Assembly: GCA_903813345.2 (NCBI GenBank)
Contig: CAIIXF020000002.1
Span: forward strand, 31,242,926 to 31,306,925
Direction of reading: 5' to 3'
From: Owenia fusiformis
Lineage: Eukaryota > Annelida > Polychaeta > Sabellida > Oweniidae
DNA length: 64,000 nucleotides
Shown: positions 47,454 through 58,400 of the stretch, in pieces
How the letters are laid out: the number at the start of each line of letters is the position of its first letter
Position numbering within the stretch: position 1 is the first letter of the stretch
Notes under the pieces: model-generated
Database searches by the model: none
What the model was told of the DNA's origin: nothing
Seen by the model: only the letters and a program-made list of their open reading frames with translations
Program-made: the position numbers and the translations under genes

Positions 47454-49617
47454 CATACCTGCCAACCTAAGACCAAAATTTTGCGGTAGATTTTTTTTAA
47501 ATTGCTGTATTTTTGCGGTAGATTTTTTCAAAATACGGTAGTTTTTGCGGTATTTTTCAGCAAAATTGCGGTAGTTTTTGCGGTAGATTTTAGAAAAAAC
47601 GGTAGTTTTTGCGGTAGATTTTTTAAAAAACGGTAGTTTTTGCGGTAGATTTAAAAAAAATACGGTAGTTTTTGCGGTAATTTTTAAAAAATACTGTAGT
47701 TTCAGAGGTTTGGGGTAGATTTTTGAAAAAAGTGTAATTTTGCGGTAGAAATTTGAAAAAAACGGTAGTTTTGCGGAAGATTTAGAAAAAATGCGGTAGT
47801 TTTACGGTAGATTTTTAAAAATGCGGTAGTTTTTACGGTAGTTTTAAAAAAAACGGTAGTTTTGCGAAAGATTCTGAAAAAATGCGGTAGTTTTACGGTA
47901 GATTTTGAAAAAATGCGGTAGTTTTTACGGTAGTTTTTTGAAAAACCGGTAGTTTTGCGGAAAATTATGAAAAAATGCGGTAGTTTTACGGTAGATTTTG
48001 AAAATTGCAGTAGTTTTTACGGTAATTTCTTGAAAAAAAACGGTACTTTTGCGGAAGATTTTGAAAAAAATGCGGTAGTTTTACGGTAGATTTTGAAAAT
48101 TGCAGTAGTTTTTACGGTAATTATTTGAAAAACTGGTACTTTTGCGGAAGATTTGCCAAAATGCGGTATTTTTCGGTAGAATTTGAAAAATGCGGTAGTT
48201 AAACCTTTATACAATGCGGTTTTCTATATTAATACAATGTCTACGTGGTCATATTGTTGTTAAATCAGAACTACCACCTGAGAATTATACGAAACTATTA
48301 TTTTCAAGAAAAATAGATATACTATTTTCAATAATAAATAGAGACTAAACACGTTTTATTCTTCATTTACCATGCCTACAATGGACTGACAGCAACTTTG
48401 GATTTTAATGTTTCAGCAAAATGTACATATACAACTCTTTTACAATAAATCTAGATGGATTCAAAATATGAACACAATATTCATATCTCCACTTTTATTC
48501 ACCTTCTAACCAGTTTTTTTAGATATCAGGATGTTTGGAAATACCATGAATGAAACATTTACTGAAAACAAAATATGGATTTTACACGTTTTTACTCACC
48601 ATCTTAGATGATCTATCACTTTAACGAATTGAAATGACAAACATAATGTTCATATGACATTGGAATCATATGGTATTAAATATTGATTTGTTCACTCGCA
48701 AGTCTCTAATGATATCAATGTGTTTGTCTGGCACAAATAGAAAATAAGTACAGATCAATTGTCTTTCAAAAATCTGTTATGAGCATTTGCTGAAACCTTT
48801 CCCCTGAGACATCGTTATCACAATACTTTTATAATAAACCAGAACTCAATGCTTTATTTTTTAATTATGTTTTTGTTACTGATAATGTGTTCTGATGAAA
48901 AATACAACATCTTATCGTACTGTAAACAAATTGATTAAACTATGTATAATGTATATGTGGCGTTCATTACTGATCATAACAAATCAAACTACGCATATTT
49001 CATACGCTAAATATGCATACGCATTTCAACTCATTTATTTAGATGAAGCGCAACTAAAAACATATTTTTGTTGGATTCGGAATAAAGATCTGTGTACAAA
49101 GGGTTTGGTTAACTACAAAAATCATGGCAGAAAGAATTATTTCTAGCTAGTGGTAGTTGGTGTTTGGACTGATTACACGCAAGCTTACTTATATAAATGC
49201 GCAATAACCTGATAACCACAGACCTGCCGATACCTATTTATATTCGGGTTGTTGAAGGAATATTACAGGGACAGTACAGGGAGACTTCAATTTTTCAGCA
49301 TTTCCCAACAATAACGGGAAATTTTACGGTAGTTTGAACAAAAATACTGTTGATTATAGCAGAAATGCGGTAGATTTTCGAAAATTTACGGTAGATTTTC
49401 AAAAATTTACGGAAGATTTTACGGCCGTTCTCATGGAATAAACGAGTTTTTAAAAAATAAAATTTACGGTAGATTACGAAAAAAATACGGTAGATTTTTT
49501 TACGGGCGTTTTAACGGGAAAAAATGGTATTTTTTTACGGTAGTTTGTCATTTTTTTACGGAAAAACGAAAAATTTACGGTAGATTCCCGTAAAAATACG
49601 GTAGGTTGGCAGGTATG
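47454..49617. mobile_element. 2.16-kb TIR element filled with CGGTAGTTTT-type repeats, copy 1
   Basis: Tips CATACCTGCCAACCT and AGGTTGGCAGGTATG are perfect 15-bp inverted repeats, flanked by direct AGTTG (47449-47453 and 49618-49622). 47490-48200 holds some twenty degenerate repeats of about 30 bp (GCGGTAGTTTTTGCGGTAGA, TTTTGAAAAAA). 49310-49600 holds more. The central 48230-49240 is ordinary AT-rich sequence with no recognised transposase. Related to 60987-62584. Confidence 0.85.
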
Positions 49618-49721
49618 AGTTGATTACAAGATATGTTTTAATTGAAAAACTGTAGGTCACACGTCCGATCAAAAACATTTGGTTATTTTACCGTGTAAAT
49701 TGTACGTACGTATTCCTACAT

Positions 49722-50026
49722 CACTGTTTCACAACTAGTTACTTTGACAGAACGTCAATGTAACAAAATGGATGAACTTCCTGGTTATGAGTTTTTTGTT
49801 TTCTCGATTTAAACTTACGTAAAAGTCATGTTGCGGATTATTACTTCATTTACAAAACAAATTCCAAATCGAAGAAACTTATTATAACTAGACTATATTT
49901 TCTAGCTTTGTGTCAAATTATGATATGCAACTTGACTAGGTTTAAATCGAGAAAACAAAAAACTCATAACCAGGAAGTTCATCCATTTTGTTACATTTAC
50001 GTTGCGTCACTAGTTATGGAACAGTG
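49722..50026. mobile_element. 305-bp foldback MITE with 5-bp TSD
   Basis: Tips CACTGTTTCACAACTAGT and ACTAGTTATGGAACAGTG are inverted. The arms extend about 95 bp and include an almost perfect block (AACTTCCTGGTTATGAG and its complement). Flanked by TACAT on both sides (49717-49721 and 50027-50031). No ORF. Confidence 0.88.
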
Positions 50027-50031
50027 TACAT

Positions 50032-52021
50032 ACTGAAAAGCATTTCTTGGTTTTGACGGTGTATTTACAATTGCCACAGGGATACTAACATACAGATCAC
50101 AAAGAACTAGTACAAATAAGTTTCTAAAATCGAAATGGAAAGCCGAACCTTTATCTTAAACTCATTCTTTTTGAAAGGTGGAAGTTGTTCTTTGGAGAGT
50201 TTGAGGAAACATTCCGATTGATATTCATCAGATGTTGAGTGTTCTATCTTACATCTGGCTAATGGTTTTTACCTCAGAACCTCTGGATAAAGCACAGCTA
50301 ATCCTCGTGAGAGATTACTAAGATCATCATCAGCTTTGCAAGGCAGAGATGGTCTGAGTGTCAGAAAGCATTCTAACGGGGCGCTATAATGTAGCCTGCT
50401 CTTACTTAATCCTCAAATGCTATATTGGTGATTAGAATAAAACTGTGTGGACACTGAACAATAAAAAGAGGGGATTGGATCATGGGTGAATCTACCAGGA
50501 AAGCAAGTTCGTCTGAGTTGGGTCAGGGAGGGGTGCTACCTAGGATCCTAGGTGGCTCTAGGTGCAACTTAGCTATTATACTGGTATTCTTGCATCTAAT
50601 CAAGTTTAATCAGCTGTGTCTAGCACTTCTTATCTGATCGGATTAGGATGCGGATCAGTTTGTCTGTTACACTTATTTGATTGCAGTAAAATAAAACATA
50701 GTTTTCCCAATCGTTGCGACGAGAAGCAGTTGCATTTCAATCTACATATATACACGTATTTGTGTCCTCATATTGATTTTAATTGAACGTTTTTCACAGT
50801 TGCTGAACATCATTGATTGTCCATTCTGATCAAAAATACTAGTGTTAAGCTAATAGAAGGCCATGATTTCTCATGATGTTGCAGTAAAATAAAACATAGT
50901 TTTCAAAATATTGCAACGAGAACCAGTTGCATTTCAAACTACATGTATCATATTGATTTTAACAAAAGTTTTTCACAGTTGTTGAAGATCATTGATTGGC
51001 AGATCTGGTGCAGAATCACGCAGGTATATGGTACACCTGTACGGTATTGCAGTACCTCTATCTTTATTATAAACCTATGGCTGCGAATTGTGGAAGCTGA
51101 TGAAGCTTGTTTCTTGCTTAATTAGGCCTAGTCACGCCTGTCAATAAGATAACTAATGAGATATGTGATGTTACAGAGTCACTGCTTCCCTCGTAAACCT
51201 ACTTTGTAGATACAGTGTATATTTACGAACGCTCATCACATAACCATCGTTTTTCACCTCTTGAATATCAGCCTCTAAAAAGGGATTGGAACTAGAGCAT
51301 TTTTCATTTATAAGAATAGTAAACGTTGTCCTATTACATACATTTTAAAACAGGTAGACTGGATCAAAATTATCAACATTAGAGGAGTTTAAGTGAAAGA
51401 TTCTGTGACAGATGTATCCCGGGGATGTATCATTCACTCGGTTCCTATGCAATTTCCGTCATTCTGGGTATTTAAGAGGTTCAATCAGTTCGGCAAACCC
51501 CATGTCTGCTCTTGAAAGAGAAATATCAGAAAGGCCTCGGGGGTCACTTTTTATTTATTTCACTATGATTGATTGATTGTTTTTGGATTGCAATCAGAAC
51601 GAATGATTGGCTATCATAGGTAGAAAAACCTGGGATGAATTCATTCATGGAACTAATACCAATCATTCTATATGCACAAATGAAATACTTTTTCTTAATT
51701 GCTTACTACATGTTCATGTACACATATAATATATAAAATCTCATTTTCTTAACAGCATGCACAACATCAGAATTAGCAATTTATTCTGTCCACCTGCGTC
51801 ATGATAAGATATATTGTCATTTTTTGACAGTTCTGGCTACTGAGATGCCATGCTGATTCGCATTAGTTTTAGCAATCAAGGCCAGTCCAGGTTCTGGTCA
51901 TTTTGAGAATTTTATCTTTTTAGCTCAGATCGCATAACGTTCGAACATTCAATACAATACATACTACATGAACATAATATCCACCTCGCCCATCCTGACC
52001 CATCAGATGAACTCGGATCAA
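50032..52021. other. Unassigned sequence with a tandem duplication
   Basis: 50683-50830 and 50878-51010 are diverged copies (GCAGTAAAATAAAACATAGT...AACATCATTGATTG). No gene recognised. Confidence 0.55.
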
Positions 52022-53601
52022 CAGAAATGTATAACTAGAAATGTATAACTAGAAATGTATTTGACCAGATACAGATATCTGTCAGATCCATGCAAAATGC
52101 GCGACTATAAATGTATCCGATTAGATCCATACATAAATGCATAACTAGAAATGTATCTGATGAGATATATACAGAAATGCATAACTAGAAATGTGTCTGA
52201 TCAGATCATTACAGAAATGCATAACTAGAAATGTATCCGATTAGATCCATACAGAAATGCATAACTAGAAATGTATCTGATCAGATCCATACATAAATGC
52301 ATAACTAGAAATGTATCTGATGAGATATATACAGAAATGCATAACTAGAAATGTGTCTGATCAGATCATTACAGAAATGCATAACTAGAAATGTATCTGA
52401 TGAGATCTATACAGAAATGCATAACTAGAAATGTATCTGATCAGATCCATACATATATGCATAACTAGAAATGTATCTGATCAGATCCATACAGAAATGC
52501 ATAACTACAAATGTATCTGATGAGATCTATACAGAAATGCATGACTAGAAATGTATCTGATGAAAGCTTTACAGAGATGCATAACTAGAAATCTATCTGA
52601 TCGGATCCATACAGAAATGCATAACTAGAAATGGATCTGATGAGATCTATACAGAAATGCATAAGCAGAAATGTATCTGATGAGATCTATACAGAAATGC
52701 ATAACTAGAAATGTATCTGATCAGATCCATACATAAATGCGTAACTAGAAATGTATCTGATCAGATCTATACATAAATGCATAACTAGAAATGTATCTGA
52801 TCAGATCCATACAGAAATGCGTTATTAGAAATGTATCTGATCAGATCCATATAGAAATGCATAACTAGAAATGTATCTGATCAGATCCATGCAGAAATGC
52901 ATAACTAGAAATGTATCTGATCAGAACCATATAGAAATGTATAACTAGAAATGTATCTGATGAGATCCATACAGAAATGCATAACTAGCAATGTATCTGA
53001 TCAGATCCATATAGAAATGTATAACTAGAAATGTATCCGATCAGATCCATACAGAAATGCATAACTAGAAATGTATCTGATCAGATCCATATAGAAATGT
53101 ATAACTAGAAATTTATCTGATGAGATCCATACAGAAATGCATAAGCAGAAATGTATCTGATGAGATCTATACAGAAATGCATAACTAGAAATGTATCTGA
53201 TCAAATCCATACATAAATGCATAACTAGAAATGTATCCGATCAGATCCATATAGAAATGTATAACTAGAAATGTATCTGATGAGATCCATACAGAAATGC
53301 ATAACTAGCAATGTATCTGATCAGATCCATATAGAAATGCATAACTAGCAATGTATCTGATCAGATCCATATAGAAATGTATAACTAGAAATGTATCTGA
53401 TCAGATCCATACAGAAATGCATAACTAGCAATGTATCTGATCAGATCCATATAGAAATGCATAACTAGCAATGTATCTGATCAGATCCATATAGAAATGT
53501 ATAACTAGAAATGTATCTGATCAGATCCATACAGAAATGCAGAACTAGAAATGTATCTGATCGGTCCATACAAAAATGCATAACTAGAAATGTGCGTAAC
53601 T
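52022..53601 (+). repeat. 40-bp satellite, about 39 copies
   Basis: Unit ATAACTAGAAATGTATCTGA then TCAGATCCATACAGAAATGC, period exactly 40 bp for most of the array. Common variants: TGAGATCTAT, ATAGAAATGT, ACTAGCAATG. The edges are degenerate (52022-52130 and 53560-53601). A minus-strand ORF across it merely encodes the repeat. Confidence 0.95.
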
Positions 53602-55727
53602 AGCACAGTGCCTTCCTTCGTACTCAATCAAAACCATATCATTCCCGGATTCTGTACGGTGCTTGTAATATTGTTAGCAACGTGATGATTTATTTTGCCA
53701 ATTTACAACTCTAAATAAACACGAGTCGCAGAAATAAAAATCTTGAAAATAAGTTACTCTGGCACTAATGGAAATAAACTTCTCTCCAATCTGTAAGATA
53801 ACTATGTAAGAAGAAAATCATTTTTCAGAACACTGAATTTGAATCTGTTGCCATGGTGAATTTTTCAATTTGATGATACCATGGCGATTATGAATTTGTC
53901 TGAATCGTTTCACCAGAGCTGAATGATAACGAGAAACCGCCAGAAACAAAAATGATATATTTATAAGTCTCCACTTCTTCGTCAAGATTCGCCAAGATGC
54001 GAAATTCAAATGATTCGAACACAATCAGAAAAGCGATAAATCTTTATACATCATGTCAAAAAGAGTTATATTTTCTAGTTCTATTTAAAATCGTTTGGAT
54101 TAATATCCGTTAAGGCTAAGGGGTCGTCTCCCCGTCGGAAATATCGATTCAAAAATAAAAGAACGGAGCTTACTTTTTATCTTTTTACTTTATATAAGTC
54201 TATTTATAGTTTAATAAATACATATTCAAAACATTCTGTCAATGTGATGATTACAAAAATAGTATCGCGGGGAGAGCTGAAAATTTAAACTGGGCTCCCT
54301 TGCCTCAGAAAAATATTTTTGACTGAGATTAATAATGATTTCTCCAATTAGCTAAATTTTCGAACGTTTACAATGCATAAACCAGTTTTTTGAGTTCCTT
54401 CTATTTGGAGCTTATTCACGATCCCTTTGATTTCTGGTTAATGCCGAGGGAGAGCTATGCGATCTGGCATCATTCCGGGATACTGGTATAATTGTATCAC
54501 CTCTGACTCAAGGAATGTTAAATCTGCCATTCCAGGGTATCAACCGATCATAAGGTGTTACCTGATTGGCAATCAGAGAGTAAATTACATGTAAGTTAGT
54601 TTTCCTGAAATCATGTTATGAAAATTGTGATTATTGCTTCATCATTTCATAGCTCGAGTCGTGCATTTATCATAAAATAATGCATTTAAGGCTACTCCCA
54701 CGAAAACTGACATGCTTCCAGATTTGAGTAATTCCCAAACCCTAGCAGGGTATGGAGACCATCTTTGATAAAAAAAAATATTAAATTTAGAAGCACTATA
54801 GGTACGAAGCTTTGGGTGAAGAGAAAAATAATTAAACTGATACGGTATGATTTCGGGAAATATAGGTCGCAAGACTACTGAAGTCCGTATCAGCTGGCAT
54901 TGGATCATAGCCATTTGCACGATGCTTTAATAAATCAGCGTCTGGGTCAAAATGGGAGATTTACCTTATCGCACCAGATCCCAGGATTGTATTTAACATA
55001 TTCTGATCATTCTGTCTGATGGAGATTTGTCTATAATTACCCTTTAATGGAAAACATTTGCTATTTGTGAAGCGAATTTTGCCAGATGTTTCTACTAGTG
55101 AACCATTCTATTTACGAGTTACGTCCAGATAGAAAATATTTTCTTACCAGAACATTATTGGGAATTTTTATATATCAGTTTCTGTTCTTCACTTATCAAG
55201 CATGTGATTGTTCGTTCCTTTAAACATTGTTTAGCTCATTTTCACGAAGAGCAGCGTTATGAGAGCTTGTAGCAAAGCACAAAGGGCAAGATTGAAAAAG
55301 AAGGGCAATTAGATTCCTCCATTCATATAATTATATTATCAATATCACTATGCATCTGATGATGAGCAACTTCTCGAAACTCCACATATACGAGTAATAC
55401 ACAAAGTCCAATTAACTATAGAACTTGAAAAAAGTTGCACTATGTAAAAATCAATGGAGCTAAAATATAAACGTGGTACGCATGCAAGCAATCATTCAAT
55501 CACAATTGCTCTGGATAAAAACTAAAATACTGGAAAATGTAGTCAGTTGGTAATGTACTATTGATTGGAGTATCTAGCTAATAACAAAATAGTTCGTAAA
55601 TCACAGTTGACAACTTCATCCTAGGATTATGGGATACATTGATCGCTCACTGAACTCTATATTTAGGCATATTATACAAGGCTTAACTGTAGCTAGGGTA
55701 TTGCCTCATTTCAAAGGGTTACATTTA
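53602..55727. other. Unassigned AT-rich sequence
   Basis: No gene, RNA or clear repeat recognised in either orientation. Confidence 0.5.
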
Positions 55728-56461
55728 GTGGAATTACACCTATTTCATGGCTGAAGGCGTTTTCAAGGCGTTTTGGGTAACGTAGGCTAGAAAACCGCAA
55801 TCCTGATTACACCAGAATTTTAAAAGCGCCTTGAAGACAACTTTTCGTGATTACACTTGATTTTTCTAAAGCGCTTTTAGACTGATTTAAGACAAAAATT
55901 TGCCATCAACCATCGCATTAGCATCAAAATCTGCTATTTAGATATACACTTTCAACCGTAGCGCCATCTCTGGAGATTCAAAATGATCCGATACTGCAAG
56001 ATCAGGTCATACGCAATCGCATTTTTTAACGTGCCGTTCATCATGGCCTGGATCTTTTTGTCAGCCCAAATCGAAAGCATACGCTCAGTATTGACGTGGT
56101 CCCAATAAATTCTACTTTGTTTCGACATTTTGGTGATTTGATTGAGTTTTGCACAATATTTGAATTTTTTTTTTTTAAAGTTTCCTCCACTCCGAAAATC
56201 AATAACATGCTTGATGCTCATGCGCAAATATAGTTTTCGTTCAGTGTAAAATCGAGTTAAAGCGCTTTGAAAACCAATCGGTATTACACCTACACGTTAA
56301 ACCGCCTTTGGGTGTGAAAGCGGTTTTTAATGACTAGGGGTCTGGGAGGATTACAAAAGCGCTTTTCTAAATCCGCGATCGTGATTACACCTGACTCTAA
56401 AGGCGGGTCGAAACCCGATAGGATTTTAAAAAGCGCTTTTACATCGTAGGTGTAATTCCAC
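55728..56461. mobile_element. Harbinger-like nonautonomous element (734 bp) with Myb-domain fragment
   Basis: Tips GTGGAATTACACCTA and TAGGTGTAATTCCAC are perfect inverted repeats. Three-base flanks TTA and CTA are near the TWA target typical of PIF/Harbinger. Subterminal motifs GTGATTACACYTGA and AAAAGCGCTTTT recur several times on both sides. A minus-strand ORF inside (56227-55952) carries a Myb/SANT-type segment. Confidence 0.7.
55952..56227 (-). pseudogene. Fragment of a Myb/SANT-like (Myb_DNA-bind_4 type) gene inside a transposon
   Basis: 91-residue ORF. The second half, RIYWDHVNTERMLSIWADKK then IQAMMNGTLKNAIAYDLI, follows the pattern W...ET..L..IW.D..IQ..L.G..RN...Y..I of trihelix/Myb_DNA-bind_4 domains. 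These occur in the DNA-binding partner protein of Harbinger transposons. It stops after the first part of the domain's third helix and lacks any C-terminal region, so it is a remnant left in a deletion derivative. Confidence 0.6.
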
Positions 56462-57605
56462 CTATTGAGTTGAATTTGAATCAGAAACATAATGCAAACG
56501 CTTTTGCCTGTGTGATATGTGCGTTCGGTATATCATGAGAAAAAACAAAAGGCAACATTTGAAAAATAAAAACGAAACATATGTGTAATAAACATGTAAT
56601 GATATTATTTTAAACCAATTACGAGTCATCGATCCTTTTTGTACGTGTTGAAAAAATCTTGACGGAAACGACAAAATAGATGTTATACATATGATGTATG
56701 TATGCCTAAATAGTGTACACAAGTTAAGTTTATATTTGCAAAAAAATGTTTTCAAAATAACATTATTGTTTAAAAGTGGTAACTAACGTGCACTGGTGTG
56801 CTAAACGTCTAATTAAAATAACTAAATTATGTTCCCGAGAGAATGTGAAATAATGATTCAATTACTGAATAATTGCCCTCTGGAAACGTCTGTATGCATT
56901 TACTATGCGAAGGCTAACCACTCGTAGTAGAATAAAATGAACCCTTTCTTCTTAATTAACATTAACGGGGGTCTAATTGAACCTATTGGAATTTATATAT
57001 GAGACAGGGTAATCAATAGAGAAATAATTAAGTGAAGTTAAGGACCTTGTTGACCTGGTGTAAAAGGATGAGTCAAGATGTGGCGTTTTAGAATTCCCAC
57101 TAGAATCGTACTTGGCTTGCTGTCAGATAAACATTTAGACTTCAGTTTGATAGGTACTTTTTCATGATTTACATTAATTTTTCTTTGGCAGATACTCCAG
57201 TGTTCGTTGCCAGCCTAAATACACATTACACAAACAACTATTACGAATATCAAATTTATATTTGCCCCTGTTTGTCCTGTGAAAATAACCATATTCATAA
57301 TTTTCGTATGCAGGCTAGAACCCTAGAAATGAACTATTCACCATTCACATGCGCCAGAACTGACATAATATCGGTACACTATTATGTCTCAATATTATAA
57401 GCACACGAACAAAATGGCATCAATTAACCCAACAAAAAGAATGACCATGTTTTCCCTACAATAATGGCAATACAGAAATAACGACATTTCATTTTGATTC
57501 CCGTCCGTCCATTGGTTAAAGCTCATATTTTATAAGATTATACGCGAAATATATAATTTTATCATTTTCTCCTTTTCAGGTGCCACTACAGACAGAAATT
57601 CAAGT
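56462..57605. other. Upstream region of the aerolysin-like gene
   Basis: No exon recognised. An acceptor with a long pyrimidine tract (TTTTCTCCTTTTCAG) ends at about 57580, implying that the aerolysin-like exon is preceded by another exon upstream. Confidence 0.55.
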
Positions 57606-58400
57606 ATGGCTGCGAAAAAGGTTGATATACAATCCCATATAGAAGACTGGGCGTGGAATAAGTTCCTCAAGGACCCTACTAGAAAGGAACGGAAGCTCTA
57701 CGACCAACAGCTCGTTGCTATGGAGCTCGACTGGAAACGCGTGAAATTTCATGACAGCCCACCGGTGTACGATCCCGAGGCGTCAGCCCCTGGAGCTAGG
57801 ACAGGGGTCCCTACCGCAAACGTCCTATTTTGCACAACATTTATGAACAAAACACAAGACGCCCAAACGTATTCGTTCAAAAGCGAACGTACAACCCGTA
57901 GCTCATGCACTATCGAGGTCGAGAACGGTTATACAATGGGTATGGAAATGAGTGTAAAACTGGCGACGCCTTGTGAGATTTTTGAAGCAAACGCTGGATT
58001 TAATCGAGAAATGACCTTGACCAATTATGAAGGTCAAACAATAGAAGAGGAGTTGACGTGGGGCGTTGATAGCCAAATAAAAGTCCCTGCAAGAACCACA
58101 GCAGAGGCCAAACTTATGATTCTCGAAGAAAAATACGAGGGCAAATTCACGGTGACAACAACGATAAAAGGCAGAGTCAGGGCTATATTCACTAACATGA
58201 AAGACAATAATAGCTTTATGAAAGTCTACGAAGGTAACGTAGATGACATAATTAAGAAAGCAAGAGACTCTGGGAAGATTAAGGGTGAAGCGGTAACGGT
58301 CAGCAAAGATGATAAATGTGTAGTGTGTAGAACGCAAGGACAATGTAAATTCAAATACGGTTTGAAACAAACTGTAGAAGTTGACCAAACTAAACTTTAA
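57606..58400 (+). CDS. Aerolysin-like (ETX/MTX2 family) pore-forming-type protein
   Basis: 264 residues. After about 70 residues of variable N-terminus comes a beta-rich module typical of aerolysin/ETX-MTX2 proteins. It has a Ser/Thr-rich strand run (QTYSFKSERTTRSS, 87-100), a Gly/Asn-rich turn before the presumed insertion hairpin, alternating strands to about 145, and the family-typical 'VDSQIKVPARTTAEAKL' segment (144-160). FTVTTTIKGRV follows. The C-terminal end has a CxxC...C group (238-247). Such proteins oligomerise on membranes and form beta-barrel pores; animal members act in defence, digestion or vesicle traffic. No signal peptide at this Met, but the frame is open back to an acceptor at about 57580, so an upstream exon may add a leader. 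Single-exon core, intact. Confidence 0.72.
   Translation: MAAKKVDIQSHIEDWAWNKFLKDPTRKERKLYDQQLVAMELDWKRVKFHDSPPVYDPEASAPGARTGVPTANVLFCTTFMNKTQDAQTYSFKSERTTRSSCTIEVENGYTMGMEMSVKLATPCEIFEANAGFNREMTLTNYEGQTIEEELTWGVDSQIKVPARTTAEAKLMILEEKYEGKFTVTTTIKGRVRAIFTNMKDNNSFMKVYEGNVDDIIKKARDSGKIKGEAVTVSKDDKCVVCRTQGQCKFKYGLKQTVEVDQTKL

Noticed and set aside
48017..48214. Ser/Lys/Phe-rich minus-strand ORF
   Set aside because: Translation of the internal repeats of the 47454-49617 element. The similar ORF at 62218-62436 (VKSPVFWYNSRKISRIL repeats) has the same explanation.
53025..53222. Repeat-encoded protein on the minus strand (ISSYAFLY repeats)
   Set aside because: It is the translation of the 40-bp satellite; 40 is not a multiple of 3, so the frame lasts only three units.
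52022..53601. Regular array resembling a CRISPR
   Set aside because: The 40-bp units are contiguous variants of one sequence with no unique spacers, and the genome is eukaryotic.
57903..58388. 161-residue minus-strand ORF opposite the aerolysin-like gene
   Set aside because: Antisense shadow; no family motifs while the sense strand has clear ones.
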